64,000 bases of DNA from Leptasterias polaris (GCA_037783415.1 JAZGTN010000009.1:3534001-3598000), one strand, 5' to 3'. Counted from the first letter of the stretch, positions 11,825-24,500 are shown. Notes: generated by a model not told the origin, from the letters alone. Program-made: numbers and translations.

Positions 11825-12964
11825 ACACACACAAAATGAATGGTAAAAAATAAGTGGGTAAAAAAGATTTTGTAAAATATTACACGATTTATGTAAAAAT
11901 TTACCAAACTCAAATACACAACTCCATGGTAAAGTTTCAGTTACATAATTTGTATGTAATGTTATACTTTTACACAACTTTTGTCAAGTTTTACATTATG
12001 ATTGTAACTTTTGCACAATAAGTGGTAAGAAGTAACTGAATATGAGGTAAACCGCTCCACATGGAAACATTGTTTCCCATAATGCAATTGTGTACCATAC
12101 ACTCGTGCATAGCAAGTCGCACACACAAATCACAATCAAATGATGGACAGGGTGAACGTAATGCTGTCCTGCAGGGCGTTGATGTTTGATGTTCATGTAT
12201 CCAAAGTTGCAAGAGAGAATTTTGCTTTATGCTAGTTATTCTGTTCGAGAAACAACGGTATGCTGAATAGGGTACCCTTACGTAAGGCTTCCCGGGCCCG
12301 GACGCCATGGATTGCTGGAGCTACATTGACTTTGCAACACGGAGGTTTCGTCACTGGCAGTTTGAACCGTCAATAAAAGGTCTGACAAAACCAACCGGCT
12401 TTTTTCAGAGCCAACACTGCTTCCAAGAAGAGATTATTACATAGTCTGCTCGCAAGAATTTTGTTAATGTTGTTGTCACCAATCAAACATAAATTTTCGG
12501 TTACCTTTGCCCCAAGTGTTTCTGGCTGTACACTGCTTTTATTTTGCTACCACCCCCTCCCCCAACTGTTTTTTTTTTATAAACCTAGTAACTGGCTACA
12601 AACCTGGGTAAACTCTGGGTTGGGTAAGGTTTAAAAAATAAAATGGGGGGAAAGGGGAAAGCGAAATCAGTTTACAAGGTCAAACGGTAAAGAATAGCCT
12701 TTGAAATTGGTAAAGGTCTAGTATTCTACACAAACAGTAAGTATTTTTTATCAATTAATTCAGTAAAACTTACTTAATTCATGTTTACCTAGAAAAGAGG
12801 TAAATATCTTTACTGATTTTTGAAGTAAAGATTTACTTAATAATTATGAAAACCTTTACCCAACCTGCATTATGTAAAACTTTACCAAACTATTAGGAGG
12901 TTCGTATACAACATTGCAAATTTGTAAAATTTTACACAACCTGTGTAATTTTTTTTCTGTGTGC
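11825..12964. mobile_element. Insertion of ~1.14 kb with CACACA-type ends, upstream of the LDLA pseudogene
   Basis: Present in the minus copy and absent from the matching position in the plus copy, where the TATA box and GTGAGTTGG are adjacent (18459-18475). The ends are CACACACAAAA on the left and TTTTCTGTGTG on the right, and the interior has scattered TTTTACACAA/GTAAA sub-repeats in both orientations. I could not define a target duplication because the left flank is itself a CA run. No coding capacity. It could be a loss in the other copy, but the inverted ends favour insertion here. Confidence 0.65.
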
Positions 12965-14215
12965 ATATAGTTATACATTTCTTTCTGGGGAAAATCAGCA
13001 GATGTCACTGGAAATCATTAATAGTTTGTTTGAAGATGTCGCCTAGAAAATGAAACCGATAGGAATTACCCCACCCCCGCATTGACTTGATTAATAACAG
13101 TTTCGTTTGAACTGAAAAGGGGTTTTTCACACTGCACCACATCCAAAAAGGCCTTTCTTATAATTTAGTGGAAAAACTCTCCATAAACTTGATGAAAAAC
13201 AAAATCATAGTAGATCCAAAGCTACATTAACCCGACGGGGTTTATTACAAGACCGTCCCTACCATCTGTGTGTGTAGAGAAGCATACATGGGGTGCACCC
13301 CACTAAATAGACTCCCATAGCATAAAGTGTAAAATGCTACATATTCAAAAATATACAAAAATTACTAAGAAGTCTCACAGCTTTTCACTGTAATATGCAC
13401 ATTAGCCATTGACTCTTGAACTTTTATTCTCTGCTCAATTTGATATATGGAGTCCCTGTGCTAGTCAAGTTATTCAAACTCCAAATAAAAACACCGCTGC
13501 ACCGGTTTAATTTTCAAACTTACGAGCATCAATCTTGAAAAAGGGTCCCTACCTGTCGGCATATACGACCATTTATTTCAGAGCCTGTCATCCAAAATAC
13601 CCCAAGCTGGAAGTCAACAGCCCCCAGGTTACAATTATGCAAAGTTCCAATGTATCCCTTTTATTGGGCTCTCAAATCTGTCTAATAGAGAATATGTTGA
13701 GGGCCTAGTTCGAGTCCGAGCCCTAGACCTGACTCGAGTCCTCGTGCACTGCGTATAACACACTAATTATTTGTCTTTTCGAAATCTTGGGTTTGGCGTC
13801 AGCTCAACAATAGGATCCGCCTGCAGCTTCTTAAAGGTCGGTATCAAATTGTTCAAAACAACTGACGGAGCCTCAGCCTATATAAGCCGGAGCCAGAGCC
13901 TATATAAGACACTGAGGTGGCTCGAGGCTTGTGTGAAACTCTGTTTAATGAAAACTCCCAACGTTTGTTTTAATATCATCACAATTCATTAAAAGCCATT
14001 CAACCTGTAACTTGAATCCAGGGATCAAGTGTACAATAAAACCTGGGAAGCGGCAGTAGAGGGGTTGCCTTTTTATTTCAAATAATCAATTAATAAACCA
14101 CCACAAGGGAACTGACTGGGTAAATTATAACAACCATCATCGGACGTGTGAAGCCCCAAAACCAGGTTTCCACAGACTCGGCGATCACTACACTTAAAAT
14201 TTATGGGCTTTTAGG

Positions 14216-14812
14216 TATCGGCCCTTTTAAACCTATTAAAGTAAATGCGCACACACGTGGGAGCTCTTCCACTGGTGCATGCGCAACAAGGTTGACCTCT
14301 CAGCGGTGCACCTTCCGGGCGACGACAACGTGGAGGCGGACGCCCTATCCAGGGGATGGATCTGCCCCACGGAGTGGACCATCCAGCCACCGATCGTTCA
14401 GTCGCTCTTCCGACTGATCGATCGGCCACGCGTGGACATGTTCGCCTCGCGAACCAACCACCAGCTCCCCCACCTATTGCGCGAGGGGTCACGACCCCAA
14501 CGCATGGCGGACGGCAGTAAATGTATACTTATATATAGAGGCTGGGCAAGCTGCCCCCTCATTTTATCTATGGCAAGCTGCCAAGTAATCCGGGCCCGGT
14601 ACATTTTGATGGGCAAGCTGCCCTTGGGCATTTGCCCTTCATTAAGTCATGATTATGTCATGAGTTTTAATAAGTATTGCATTTTATTGTATTCTCGTAC
14701 ATATTTGCTAAACTGGTAATTGACCAGATCTTGTTACAAAATAAAAGCAGTTGAAACTGCGCCAAAAGTCAAGTTATGTTTTTGCTATTATATTATTGTG
14801 GGGTGTCGTCTG
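14216..14812 (+). mobile_element. DIRS-like retrotransposon fragment (RT/RNase H end)
   Basis: A GC-richer island that is missing from the homologous block at 33 kb. The plus frame at 14279-14519 encodes VHLPGDDNVEADALSR followed by TEWTIQPPIV and DMFASRTNHQLPHL. This is the usual C-terminal RNase H signature (ADALSR... then DLFAS/T R.N) of DIRS-type tyrosine-recombinase retroelements. Only about 80 codons remain. Downstream are three GGGCAAGCTGCC-type motifs (about 14546-14620) before the homology with block S' resumes near 14812. It is a dead fragment. Confidence 0.75.
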
Positions 14813-15311
14813 AGAATAACTGCCTATTATGTTGTATTTTAAATAGTGCCTGTATATTTTCATTGGGTGCTTATAATAGTAACTTTTCCATCATGTGGTA
14901 TTTCAAATATGAACTGAAAAAATATTATTAGGTAACTATTTACAAAAAATAATGTTTAAGAAATATAAATGTAAAATAATGTGATCCTCACGTTTAGTGT
15001 AGAAAAACGCCTTTGTATTTGTTGAAAGATGAACTTTAATTAAGATGAAAGTATATATGCAAAATCTTTGATGTGCCATACTTTGTTTTTCTCTATCGCA
15101 AAGTGAGGTGAATGAATAAAGTTTACACCAAAGTAATGAAGGTGGATGAGTGAGTTTGACTGTTAGGAACACTGAGAATGCCAAATGGTAGCTGTGCACG
15201 CCCTCTGTGTCAGTTGTGCACGCCCTCTATGTCAGCGGTGGACAAAGAGATCAATGTGTGATATAGCCTGTATTGAGAAATTTTCCAGATTAACTAACAG
15301 GAAAGCTGAAC

Positions 15312-16098
15312 GCAATCCATTATTACGGATTCGAATCCGTTATTACGGATTCGCAATCCGTTATTACGGATTCGCAATTCGTTATTACGGATTCGCAATC
15401 CGTTATTACGGATTCGCAATCCGTTATTACGGATTCGCAATCCGTTATTACGGATTCGCAATCCGTTATTACGGATTCGCAATCCGTTATTACGGATTCA
15501 CTCGAGGATCACTCGATGGCGCTATTTGCGTTGGACAGTAATGGTTTATTATATTTATTATATTCTACTTTTAAACATCTTTCCAACCATATTCATTTCA
15601 ATTCACTTCATAACAAACGCTTTTTATAGGATAGTGGGATAGGTCCGGCCTTTCTTAAACCACGTGTTTTTTCCGTAAAGACACAAAGTTATTAAAATTT
15701 CAACGGTTAGAACTGTGTATTTGTAAACATGCTCTTCATCTTAGTTCAATATTTAGCTGTAGTAGTGGTTCATTAAGTGTACAATGGTTGCGGTGACTCG
15801 ATTTGCAGTTACTTAAACAAAAATAATGAAACATAAAATTATGAACACGTCGTCCTTTTTTGGGCTTAATAAAAGTTAGGCAGAATAAACCATTACTGTC
15901 CAACGCAAATAGCGCCATCGAGGGATCCTCGAGTGAATCCGTAATAACGGATTATGAATCCGTAATAACGGATTGCGAATCCGTAATAACGGATTGCGAA
16001 TCCGTAATAACGGATTGCGAATCCGTAATAACGGATTGCTAACCGTAATAATGGATTGCGAATCCGTAATAACGGATTCGAATCCGTAATAACGGTTT
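15312..16098. mobile_element. Foldback-like element with 21-bp satellite arms
   Basis: Inverted arms of about 230 bp (15312-15548 and 15884-16098) around a ~335-bp centre. The outer part of each arm is a tandem array of a 21-bp unit, CGCAATCCGTTATTACGGATT, about nine units on the left and eight on the right in opposite orientation. The inner part of each arm is unique sequence (CTCGATGGCGCTATTTGCG…). The same unit variant (GGATTCGAATCCG) occurs near both outer ends. Long inverted repeats built of short tandem units are the definition of foldback elements. No ORF in the centre and no clear target duplication. Confidence 0.75.
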
Positions 16099-16966
16099 AG
16101 ATTTTTTTTCTTTGTGGCGCTAATGGGCTTTCGTAGTTTTCGGATACAGTTTTCTCGAGTATGACTTCATGTCAGAGAAAAAAAAATTCACAGACAAATG
16201 TGGTTCTAGTAATGAACTTATAGTCGGTATGATTCCAGACTAAACTTAAACAGTGATGCTTTTTATCCTTACCAATCATGTATATCACATAAGGGGTGTA
16301 CATAAGTAGCTCAATAAAGTATTAGTGCAAAATGTTCTAGAAAGAATCCCAAGAGTATGCCGCAGTGTATTTGCACTTAATATGGGCTGATGTTAAACGT
16401 GGAGTTTCTGTGCGACATTCAGCACAGCTGCTACCCAACCAATGTCGTCTTCAGCGGCAAAGCAAATAAAAAAGCAAAACGAAACGCGTTAATTTGGTTG
16501 TTGATACATTAAGTACAGAATCCTTTTGCTTTGAATATTTGTAAAAGATACATTGATGTTAAAACAAACAATAATTTAGGCCTGTTTTAACAAAGTTATA
16601 CATAGTATACAAGATTATTAAAACAAACAATATTGTGTAGGCTTAATGAACAAACATGTTAATAGGTTAGTTTTATTGTACATAGGCATATATACATTTA
16701 TAAATGATTAAAACGCGTTTTTGAAGATATTCAAACAAATAATCGTGTCCGCAAAGTAGGCCTATACCTTTGGTTTTTGGAACGTTTGATTGTTTTAATC
16801 ATTTATAAATGTAGATATGCCTATGTACAGTCAAACTAACCTGTTAAAATTTCATTTCAAAAGATGGTCGCGTTTTTGAGATATTGCCGAAAAACCGGAG
16901 CGAATAATGTCCACAGGAAGAGTATATACCGCTATAGGATTACACCATCTGAGAAACGTTTCTGAC

Positions 16967-17154
16967 CAACCGATCCGACTACCCACCGCTGTTAATTAAT
17001 AAGCAAGGCTTGAGGGGGGGGGGGGGGGGGGGAAGATGCCATACTATAAGCGTGATATTATGTAAGATGATAATATATTTCGAGCACGCTTATATAGTAT
17101 GGCATCTCCGCCCTCAAGCCTTGCTTATTAGCAGCGGTGGGTAGTCGGATCGGG
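16967..17154. mobile_element. 188-bp palindromic MITE with TGAC target duplication
   Basis: Nearly the whole element is an inverted repeat. The left half starts CAACCGATCCGACTACCC and the right half ends with the complement. Both halves contain GCAAGGCTTGAGGG and a run of about 19 G on the left only. TGAC flanks both ends (16963-16966 and 17155-17158). The empty site is seen in the inverted block copy near 30350, where TTTCTGACAGCAAAA is uninterrupted on the minus strand. Confidence 0.85.
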
Positions 17155-18458
17155 TGACAGCAAAACTGATATTTCCTTTTACATAACCACATTACTTCGA
17201 AGTGAAGGGATTCTCAAAATGCTTTATTATCGAAAGTTGCTGTACTTTTTCTAACCAATTAGTTTTGTAATTTTAAGAGTGATTACCAAACGTAGGCCTA
17301 TACCTTCCCTATATAACAAACAAAGTTATATCAAAACCCATCCAAGGTTTTATAATAGTGATCGAGGCCCCATGCAATTGAGTGTTTATTACTTGTATTA
17401 TTTTTTGTTTATGTTGTGACTGACGGTTTTAAAACAAACGTTGGGAGTTTTCAATAAACAAGTTTTACACAAGCCTCGAGCCACTTAGGGTATGAACCCT
17501 TTCCGAATCAGTGTCTTATAGGCTCTGGCTCCGGCTTATATAGGCTGAGGCTCCATCCAGTTGTCTTGAACATTTTGATACCGAGCTTCAAGAAGCTGCA
17601 GACGGATCCTATGTGGAGCTGACGCCAACCCCAAGATTTCGAAAAGGGAGAAAACGGATCATCGTCCTCCTTATTGTTTTGTAGGCCCTCAAAATATTCT
17701 CTATTATATTTGAGCGCACAATAAAAGGGATACAGTGTACAAATTTGGCCCAATTGTGACCTGGGGGTTGTTGACTTCCAACTTGAGGTATTTTGGATGA
17801 CATAGGCCCTGAAATAAAATAATGGCCGTATTTGCCGGGAGGTGTAAGGGACATTTTTCAAGATTGATGCTCGGAAGTTTGGAAAATACACCGGTGCATG
17901 GGTGTTTTTATTTGGAGGGTAATAACTTGACGGTCCAGGTGACTCCCTATATCAAATTGAGCAGAAGATAAAAGTTCAAGAGTCAATGAATAATTTGCCC
18001 TTTACAGTAAAAAGCTGTGAGACTTCTAAGTATTTGTTTGTATATTTTTGACTATTTAGCGTTTACACTAATAATGTTATGCTATGGGAGTCTTAATGGG
18101 TGCACCCCATGGTGTGTATCTCTACACTCAAAGATGATAGGGACGGTCTTGTGAACCCCGTTGGGTAATGTAGTTTTGGATCTACCACTTGTTTGTCCCT
18201 CAGGTGATTGTGAGGGTTTTTCCCCCACTGAATTAGGCCTATTAGGAAGACTTTCGTGGATGTGGTGCGATGTCAAAACCCTTGGTTTTTCGGGGGTTGG
18301 GGTTGGGGGGGGGGGGGGGGGAGGGTTTCAAACAAAACTGTTTTGAGTCAATGTGGGGGTTTAATTAATTACTATTGGTTTCATTTTCTGGGTGACATCT
18401 TCAAACAAACTATTAATGATTTCCAGTGACATCTGCTGATTTTCCCCAGAAAGAAATG

Positions 18459-18466
18459 TATAAATA
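18459..18466 (+). promoter_or_regulatory. Probable TATA box of the LDLA gene
   Basis: TATAAATA, 82 bases upstream of the start codon at 18548. Transcription would start about 30 bases downstream, near 18490, giving a 5' UTR of about 60 nt. The other arm has TATAACTATATG at the equivalent place, but it is pushed away from its gene by the 1.14 kb insertion. Confidence 0.6.
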
Positions 18467-18547
18467 TATGTGAGTTGGTGAAGACTTAAGCATCCAGCTA
18501 CAATTAACTGCAGCAGCTACATCATCCGTAAGAGAGACAAAAACACC

Positions 18548-21500
18548 ATGGCACGTTTCAGCTTCATCGCTTTGATCGTCGGAGTCCTGCTTGTTGGTGA
18601 GTTTGAGCCCTTCCTTAAACTCTCGTCGTTTAATTACCTGTCTAAAGTAGGCTTGCTCAGTCAATTTCAATAAAAGTTTATTCAATTTGAATGAACACAC
18701 GGTGTGGCAGGAGATTCTGTCACCCCCAAATGTCGAACTGTGTACAAACCTCTTCCGATAGCGCCCTCTTTTGAATCATCCTCTCCTCCAGCCCATATTA
18801 TTTTCCCATTATGGGGGGAAAAATCTCCGTGGGACAGATTTCCCTATGACACCGGTTCATCCAATTTCATTCGGAGAGGAATGCTCTGTCGCATCAGCAA
18901 TTGTCGGTTAAAATGAGTAGCTCAATTTCGAATTAAGATCATTCAAAATCATTGGTCTCAAAGATCATTCAATTTCGCAAATGCCATCAATGTTGTTAAT
19001 AATATTAGGTAGGCCTTGTAGACACTGAAGCATGGTGAAGCTGTAGCCTAGATTGTCTCAAAATAAAATAGCCTAGAATGACTGGAGGAAAAAAATCAAA
19101 TCGATGAGAAAAAGGTGGAAATTAGTGTGAATTTAATGTAAAAACAGCTAAAAACTAACCCTAGGCTTTAAAGGAATTATGCGTGAATTTTAATATGAAT
19201 ATTTTGTGTTTCTGAAACTGAATAAAACTTTGCTGAAATCGAAAACATTTATTAAATGTTTAAGTTTCTCTCCTTTGCTGAAACTTAAAATTTGTGAATA
19301 AAAACTAGGAACATTCCAGAACAGTTTTAATCCGAGTAATAAGAACTATAACTAGACCCTGTGTAAAAAAAAAATAGTTACATTGTTTGACGTTCGGTTA
19401 TAGACGTCCGGTTATTATACTCAAACTATAGCAGATTAGTATGGCCTAAATTACTAAATTTGTGTTCAAAGAGCAAATAAACAATGAGCTCTCAAAGCAA
19501 CTCCCATGGTAAACGATAAAACAGTTTTTGAATATTTTATTTATTAGTTGCAATCGAATGTATGTATTCCATTGATTTAATCTATATAATTATGTTAACG
19601 TTGAGTGATTGGAAAAGTATGTTACAGAAAATGTAGCCAGTCTTCAAAAATAGGAAGTAAAGTATTTTTATGTAGGCCCAGTTAAAGTGTCTCAAATTTA
19701 AAAAGTTTTCAAATAAAGACAGTTATGACCCAAATGAATAAAGAAAACTTGTTCAAAGTTGAATAATCTGCGTATCGTATTTTGTTTGTCCTTATAAGGT
19801 TGTTATTTTCTGCTGTAAAATAAGGGCATAATGATATAAAATCTAGACCTCACAATTTTCACAAAACCAGTACAAGGTTTCTGCGGATCCTTAAAAAGTA
19901 TAAATAGGCCTTAAATTTAACTGTAATAATTTAAGTCCTTAAGAAGCATTACAAATTATTAATTTAAGTGAGTTCTGGAACCGAACTACGCTGCGTGTAA
20001 ACAAATAACAAAGTGTGAGCTGGTGCCTGTTTCTCTCCTGCTTTTGTTCACTTTTATTATTTTTAATTTTGTTAGAGGTAGCATTAAATATGGTCTGAAA
20101 AGGCCTTAATTTTGCTTTTCTAACGTATATAATTGTAATAGCAACAATAATTAATTTTCTTTTGTCTATTTTCTTTAACTATTTCAGGCGCATGTTCAGC
20201 AAAGCCGATGAAGAAGAAAGGTAAATAAAAACCTTGATACTTGTTATACTTATATTTTTAGTACATCGTAACGAGACGACTCGACCCATTTCACATGACG
20301 TCATGAAAAACCATTAGTCTTGGTTGCGTATGAGGTCGCTTCCCCTTGTGTTAATGTGCAGCCGACATTTCATGCGGTTTATAGACACACAACTTCCATA
20401 CGATAAACCATACGCACAGCGATCGGTATCAATGGCCCGTCTTACACAGTGACATGGTGAAAAACAAAATGGAGTCTCGTAAATCAGTGTTCAAACTTGT
20501 AGAAGCCAGAAATTCAAGTTTATGCGAAATCAACCAGGTATAAGAGTGACTCCAGCCATGAAGTAGGGTCCCGTTCGTGCAATCAATAATCCGTGGAAGT
20601 AATTTAAAGGGTTTGTACACGTTTGGTAATGACTCTGAAAATGAATGGCAGTAAAAACTTACGTGGTAAGAAGCAGCTTTGGATAGTATAAAGCAATTTG
20701 AGAAACATTTCACTTCGATCTAATGTGCTTATGGAAAAAGATATCAGTTTCTATGACCCCAAATTTGAATCTGAGAAACGTTAGTGTCAGAAACGTTTCT
20801 CAGATTGTGTATTCCTATTGGGGATTATTCTTCACCCGTGGACATAATTCGCTTCGGATATTCGGCGATATCTAAAAGCGTGACCACCTTTTGAAGTAAA
20901 ATTTTCACAGGTTAGTTTTTATTGTAATATTATGTAGAATTAAAACAATCGAACGGTTCTAAAAACCAAAGGTATATATTTTGCCTTTCATAGTTTAATG
21001 GCTATTTTAGCCTAAAATATTGCTAAAAGTTTGCATTTACTCGAGACTGTTAAAACTAGCATGTCTGCTGCTGCCACCGTCGTTTCGTCTCAAAGTTATT
21101 CTTTAAAGGCCCTGTACACTATTGGTAAGATCGAAAAACACAAATGTTCACAGATTCACACATAACTTACATGATTTAAAGTAAGTAATGGTAGAAAAGG
21201 TTCCTTAAAATATTTCTGCCTAAAATGCTATCGTTTCTGAGAAATGAGTAAAACAATAGTTTTTATCACGCGTGATAATAAACTCGATGTTTGAAAAACA
21301 GAAAACACATAAGTCCCTTTTCACTATTTTCTCGTGACCTCGATGACCAATTGAGCTCAAATTTTCACAGGTTTGTTATTTCATGTATGTGGTTGATTAC
21401 ACAAAACATGAACACTGTCTGTGATTATTTTGTCAGCTCTACCAATCCTGTATAATACCTTTAAGTGACTATAATATACTTACGTTAATGTTGCAGATGA

Positions 21501-24500
21501 ACTGACCGGCGATGGTTCGTTCTACGATTGTTTCAACTCTGACGGCCAACAGATCCCTGTGGAATATCGTTGCGACGATAAAGTGGACTGCCTACGTCAA
21601 GATGACGAGTGGTGGTGTAACGTTGATGAAAGTGAACGTACGTACTGCAATCCATTAGAAATTTAATGATCTCTGGTCACTTTGACCTCCCTGGTCTTTA
21701 TTAACAAACCGTATATTTGAGTGAGTTTTAGGGGGGGAGGGTAAGTTTTTTTTAAAGGTGTTATTGTACTGTTCTTGCTGGGCTTTTGTGAGTGATTTGT
21801 TTTCCCCCGTGTCTTCTTTCCTACCCCTTAAGCTTCTTACAAAAGGTGAAAGTAATGCAGACTGGAGGCCCACCGTGTACCTAGACCTATCTTGATTGGC
21901 GACGTTCATTTTTTTTTACGTATAGTGCGATATCGCAACACGAATTACTGTCCGCAAACGAATTACTGGAGAAGAGATATCTGTATCACACGAACATCTG
22001 GATCAACTTGCCTAGTCCTTCTGAGTCAGCCTCCCAAACAGTCAATGTAGCGCCCTCTACTGGTGGCTAATCAAAAAACAGCGTCGCTAATCAAGACTAA
22101 GTGTGTATATGAATTTGCAACTTGTTCGGGATGATAATCGATGACGTCACAACAATAAACAAAATTGTAAAACACATAGGCCTACATATAAATCTCATCG
22201 TTGGGATAAGAAATAAGCTACAGCGTCATGATGGCGTTATCAGTTTTCAAATTATCCTTGATCAAGGTTTCAATTGTTTCAAAAATGCAAATTTTTACAG
22301 CCAAAACTTACTTATAATAGGCCTATATTATATTATATTTTCTACAAAAAAAGACTTGTTTACCAAGTTTTTCTCTATACTTGCCAACAGCTCTGATTGT
22401 TTAGACAAGTCTACACCGAACACCTTGTTTTTGTTTCAAAAAATGATATCTAGTCTTCTTCCTGTGATAATGACGACACTTCAACTCTGCTGAAAACACT
22501 TATAAGCAGTAATTACTGTTTTACCTAGCCTAATTATATTATTTTGTTTTAAATGTGCACTTTAATAACTTGGTCCCTTCACAGTCCCTGATGCGCCGTA
22601 CTTCCCCTATTGCAACACCGGAGAGTTTATGTGTAGAGACGGAACCTGTGTGGATGGCTGGTGCAACGGTATAATAGACTGCGGTGATGCTGAAGACGAG
22701 ACGGATTGTGGTAAGTGTTTCCTCTGCACGTTGGATGACGTCTGGATGGCCCACTGTGGACACACTGAGACTTGACCCACTGTGGACAGACTGAGACTTG
22801 GTCCACTGTGTACACACTGTAGACACAATGAGACTTGGTCCATTGTATACACACTGACACTTGGTCCACTCTGGACACACTGAGACTAAATGGTCCACTG
22901 TGGACACACTGAGACTTGGCCAACTGTGGACACACTGAGACTTGGTCCACCGTGGACACACTGTGGACACATTGAGACTTGGTCCACTGTGGACACACTG
23001 AGACTTGGCCCACTGTGGACACACTGAGACTTGGTCCACTCTTGACAGACTGAGACTAATTGGTCCACTGTGGACACACTGAGACTTGGTCCACTGTGGA
23101 CACACTGAGACTTGGTCCACTGTGGACTAGCAGCATACATTTTCTTTCATTTGTCAGGAGTACTAGTTTGCGTTGACACTGGTATGTGAGCACTGAAATT
23201 AAGCAATCAATAAATATACAAAAAAATATGGGTCACACTTATCTTTGTTTTACACAGGTGTGGGGCCATTCTTCAGCTGTCAGACCGATGATGATAGCGA
23301 ATATCTAATACACGCCTTCCAAGTTTGTGATCGTGTTGCCGACTGCCAATACAATGATGACGAAGTGATTTGTGGATACGAAAGCATTTTCAGTTCCGTG
23401 CAGCCGTAAAGGTAAGAAACATTAAATATACAAAACTATAAAATCTTGTTGTAGTGTATAAATATTCAACAGAGGAGGTATAGGACACACAAGGGAATCA
23501 CAGTTGTTTTGAACTTAAAGAAAACTTAATCAATGCCTGCTGATACCTTGCAGTCAAATGCTAACAATACGTATTTTTTCTATATGCAAAATCATTTACT
23601 TCATTCCTGTGGAAAATCTTACAGCGGATTGACATAAGAAATTATGATTCAGCATCATTTAACGTTGGGCGCAAATGAGCTGCGGTTTACCAGCGTAGAA
23701 TGCGATAATGCAAAACCTGAAACCGAGACAGCCTCGCTCCCATATAGTCCTGTATGGCCCAGTCTGAAGCCAACCATGCCTGTGGTATCGCAACAAACCC
23801 TGTGTTCCAATCAACGACATTGTGCTGTTCTTGTCTCTTAATTGATCTCTGTGAAGTGTTCTCCATTTTGGCGCCAAACAAACTGGTCTAAATCTAATTC
23901 AAGTCCAGAAAACATGTAGGCCCACATGTATTTTCATACTCTCATACAAGATAAATTAATGTAAAGAATCAACGATAAAGTAACATAACCAATTAATGAA
24001 GTCATTTTAAACAGTTTAGTTTAAAGAATTTGATTATGGCGAAACTTGTAGAAATCAACACAGGGACAAGACAGACAGCCAGAGGGACAAAAGACCAGAC
24101 AGACCTTGGACTAGACAAAGAAGTATGACTTCACGAGCAAAACTAACAACAATCATTATTTTAATAGAGAATTTCTAAACAATTACAATTTAAACAATGA
24201 AAACAAGTTGAGAAGCAGCCGAAGAGGTTAATTTATATTTCAAGACACACATGTATATATATATATATATATCTATATATATATGCCTCTGATGACGAAG
24301 GTCCAGTTTGGATCGAAAGCTAAGGCCATCTCCCCTACAAATTTTATATATATAGGCCTATATATAAAATTAGTAGGGTAGATGGCCTCATCTACCCTAT
24401 ATAGGCCTGTGAGAGGTACCGGGATCGTTACCCGGATCTTCCACCATTTGTGACACTCTTAAATTGGTTCGGTACACTATTCTGAGGTTCGGTAAATCTT

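Larger units (their letters stand above)
7170..13976 (-). repeat. Left arm of a large inverted duplication (LDLA gene, minus copy)
   Basis: This arm is the reverse complement of 17430-22745. Matching landmarks on both sides include the intron after exon 3 (7345-8279 with 21638-22584), exons 1-4, the TTAA element in intron 2, and the flank upstream of the gene (13020-13976 with 17430-18415). Intron matches are nearly identical over long stretches, which suggests a young duplication. This arm is longer because it carries two later insertions (11034-11734 and about 11825-12964). Confidence 0.9.
13990..17290. repeat. Spacer block S, duplicated inverted at 30.2-33.5 kb
   Basis: The DNA between the two LDLA arms is homologous, in inverted orientation, to 30216-33487. 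Matching landmarks: 14100-14215 with 33230-33370; 14815-15250 with 32220-32300 and 32850-33190; 16300-16500 with 31440-31620; 16770-17290 with 30216-30560. This copy has three insertions missing from the other: a DIRS fragment, a foldback-like element and a palindromic MITE. Confidence 0.85.
17430..22745 (+). repeat. Right arm of the large inverted duplication (intact LDLA copy)
   Basis: Inverted partner of 7170-13976. The arms are head-to-head, so the two gene copies are transcribed away from each other. Outer homology ends just past exon 4 in both arms, exactly where each arm has a different minisatellite. Intron 1 differs most: about 19370-19900 here has no clear partner in the other arm. 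Confidence 0.9.

Noticed and set aside
14148..14719. A host gene in the GC-rich island
   Set aside because: The translation carries DIRS RNase H motifs and the island is absent from the homologous block near 33 kb, so it is an insertion.
15312..15505. CRISPR-like array of 21-bp repeats
   Set aside because: The repeats are contiguous without spacers, are mirrored by an opposite array, and the DNA is eukaryotic.
22539..23140. Minus-strand ORFs of up to 193 codons
   Set aside because: They are translations of the intron-4 minisatellite and run through splice sites of the plus-strand gene.
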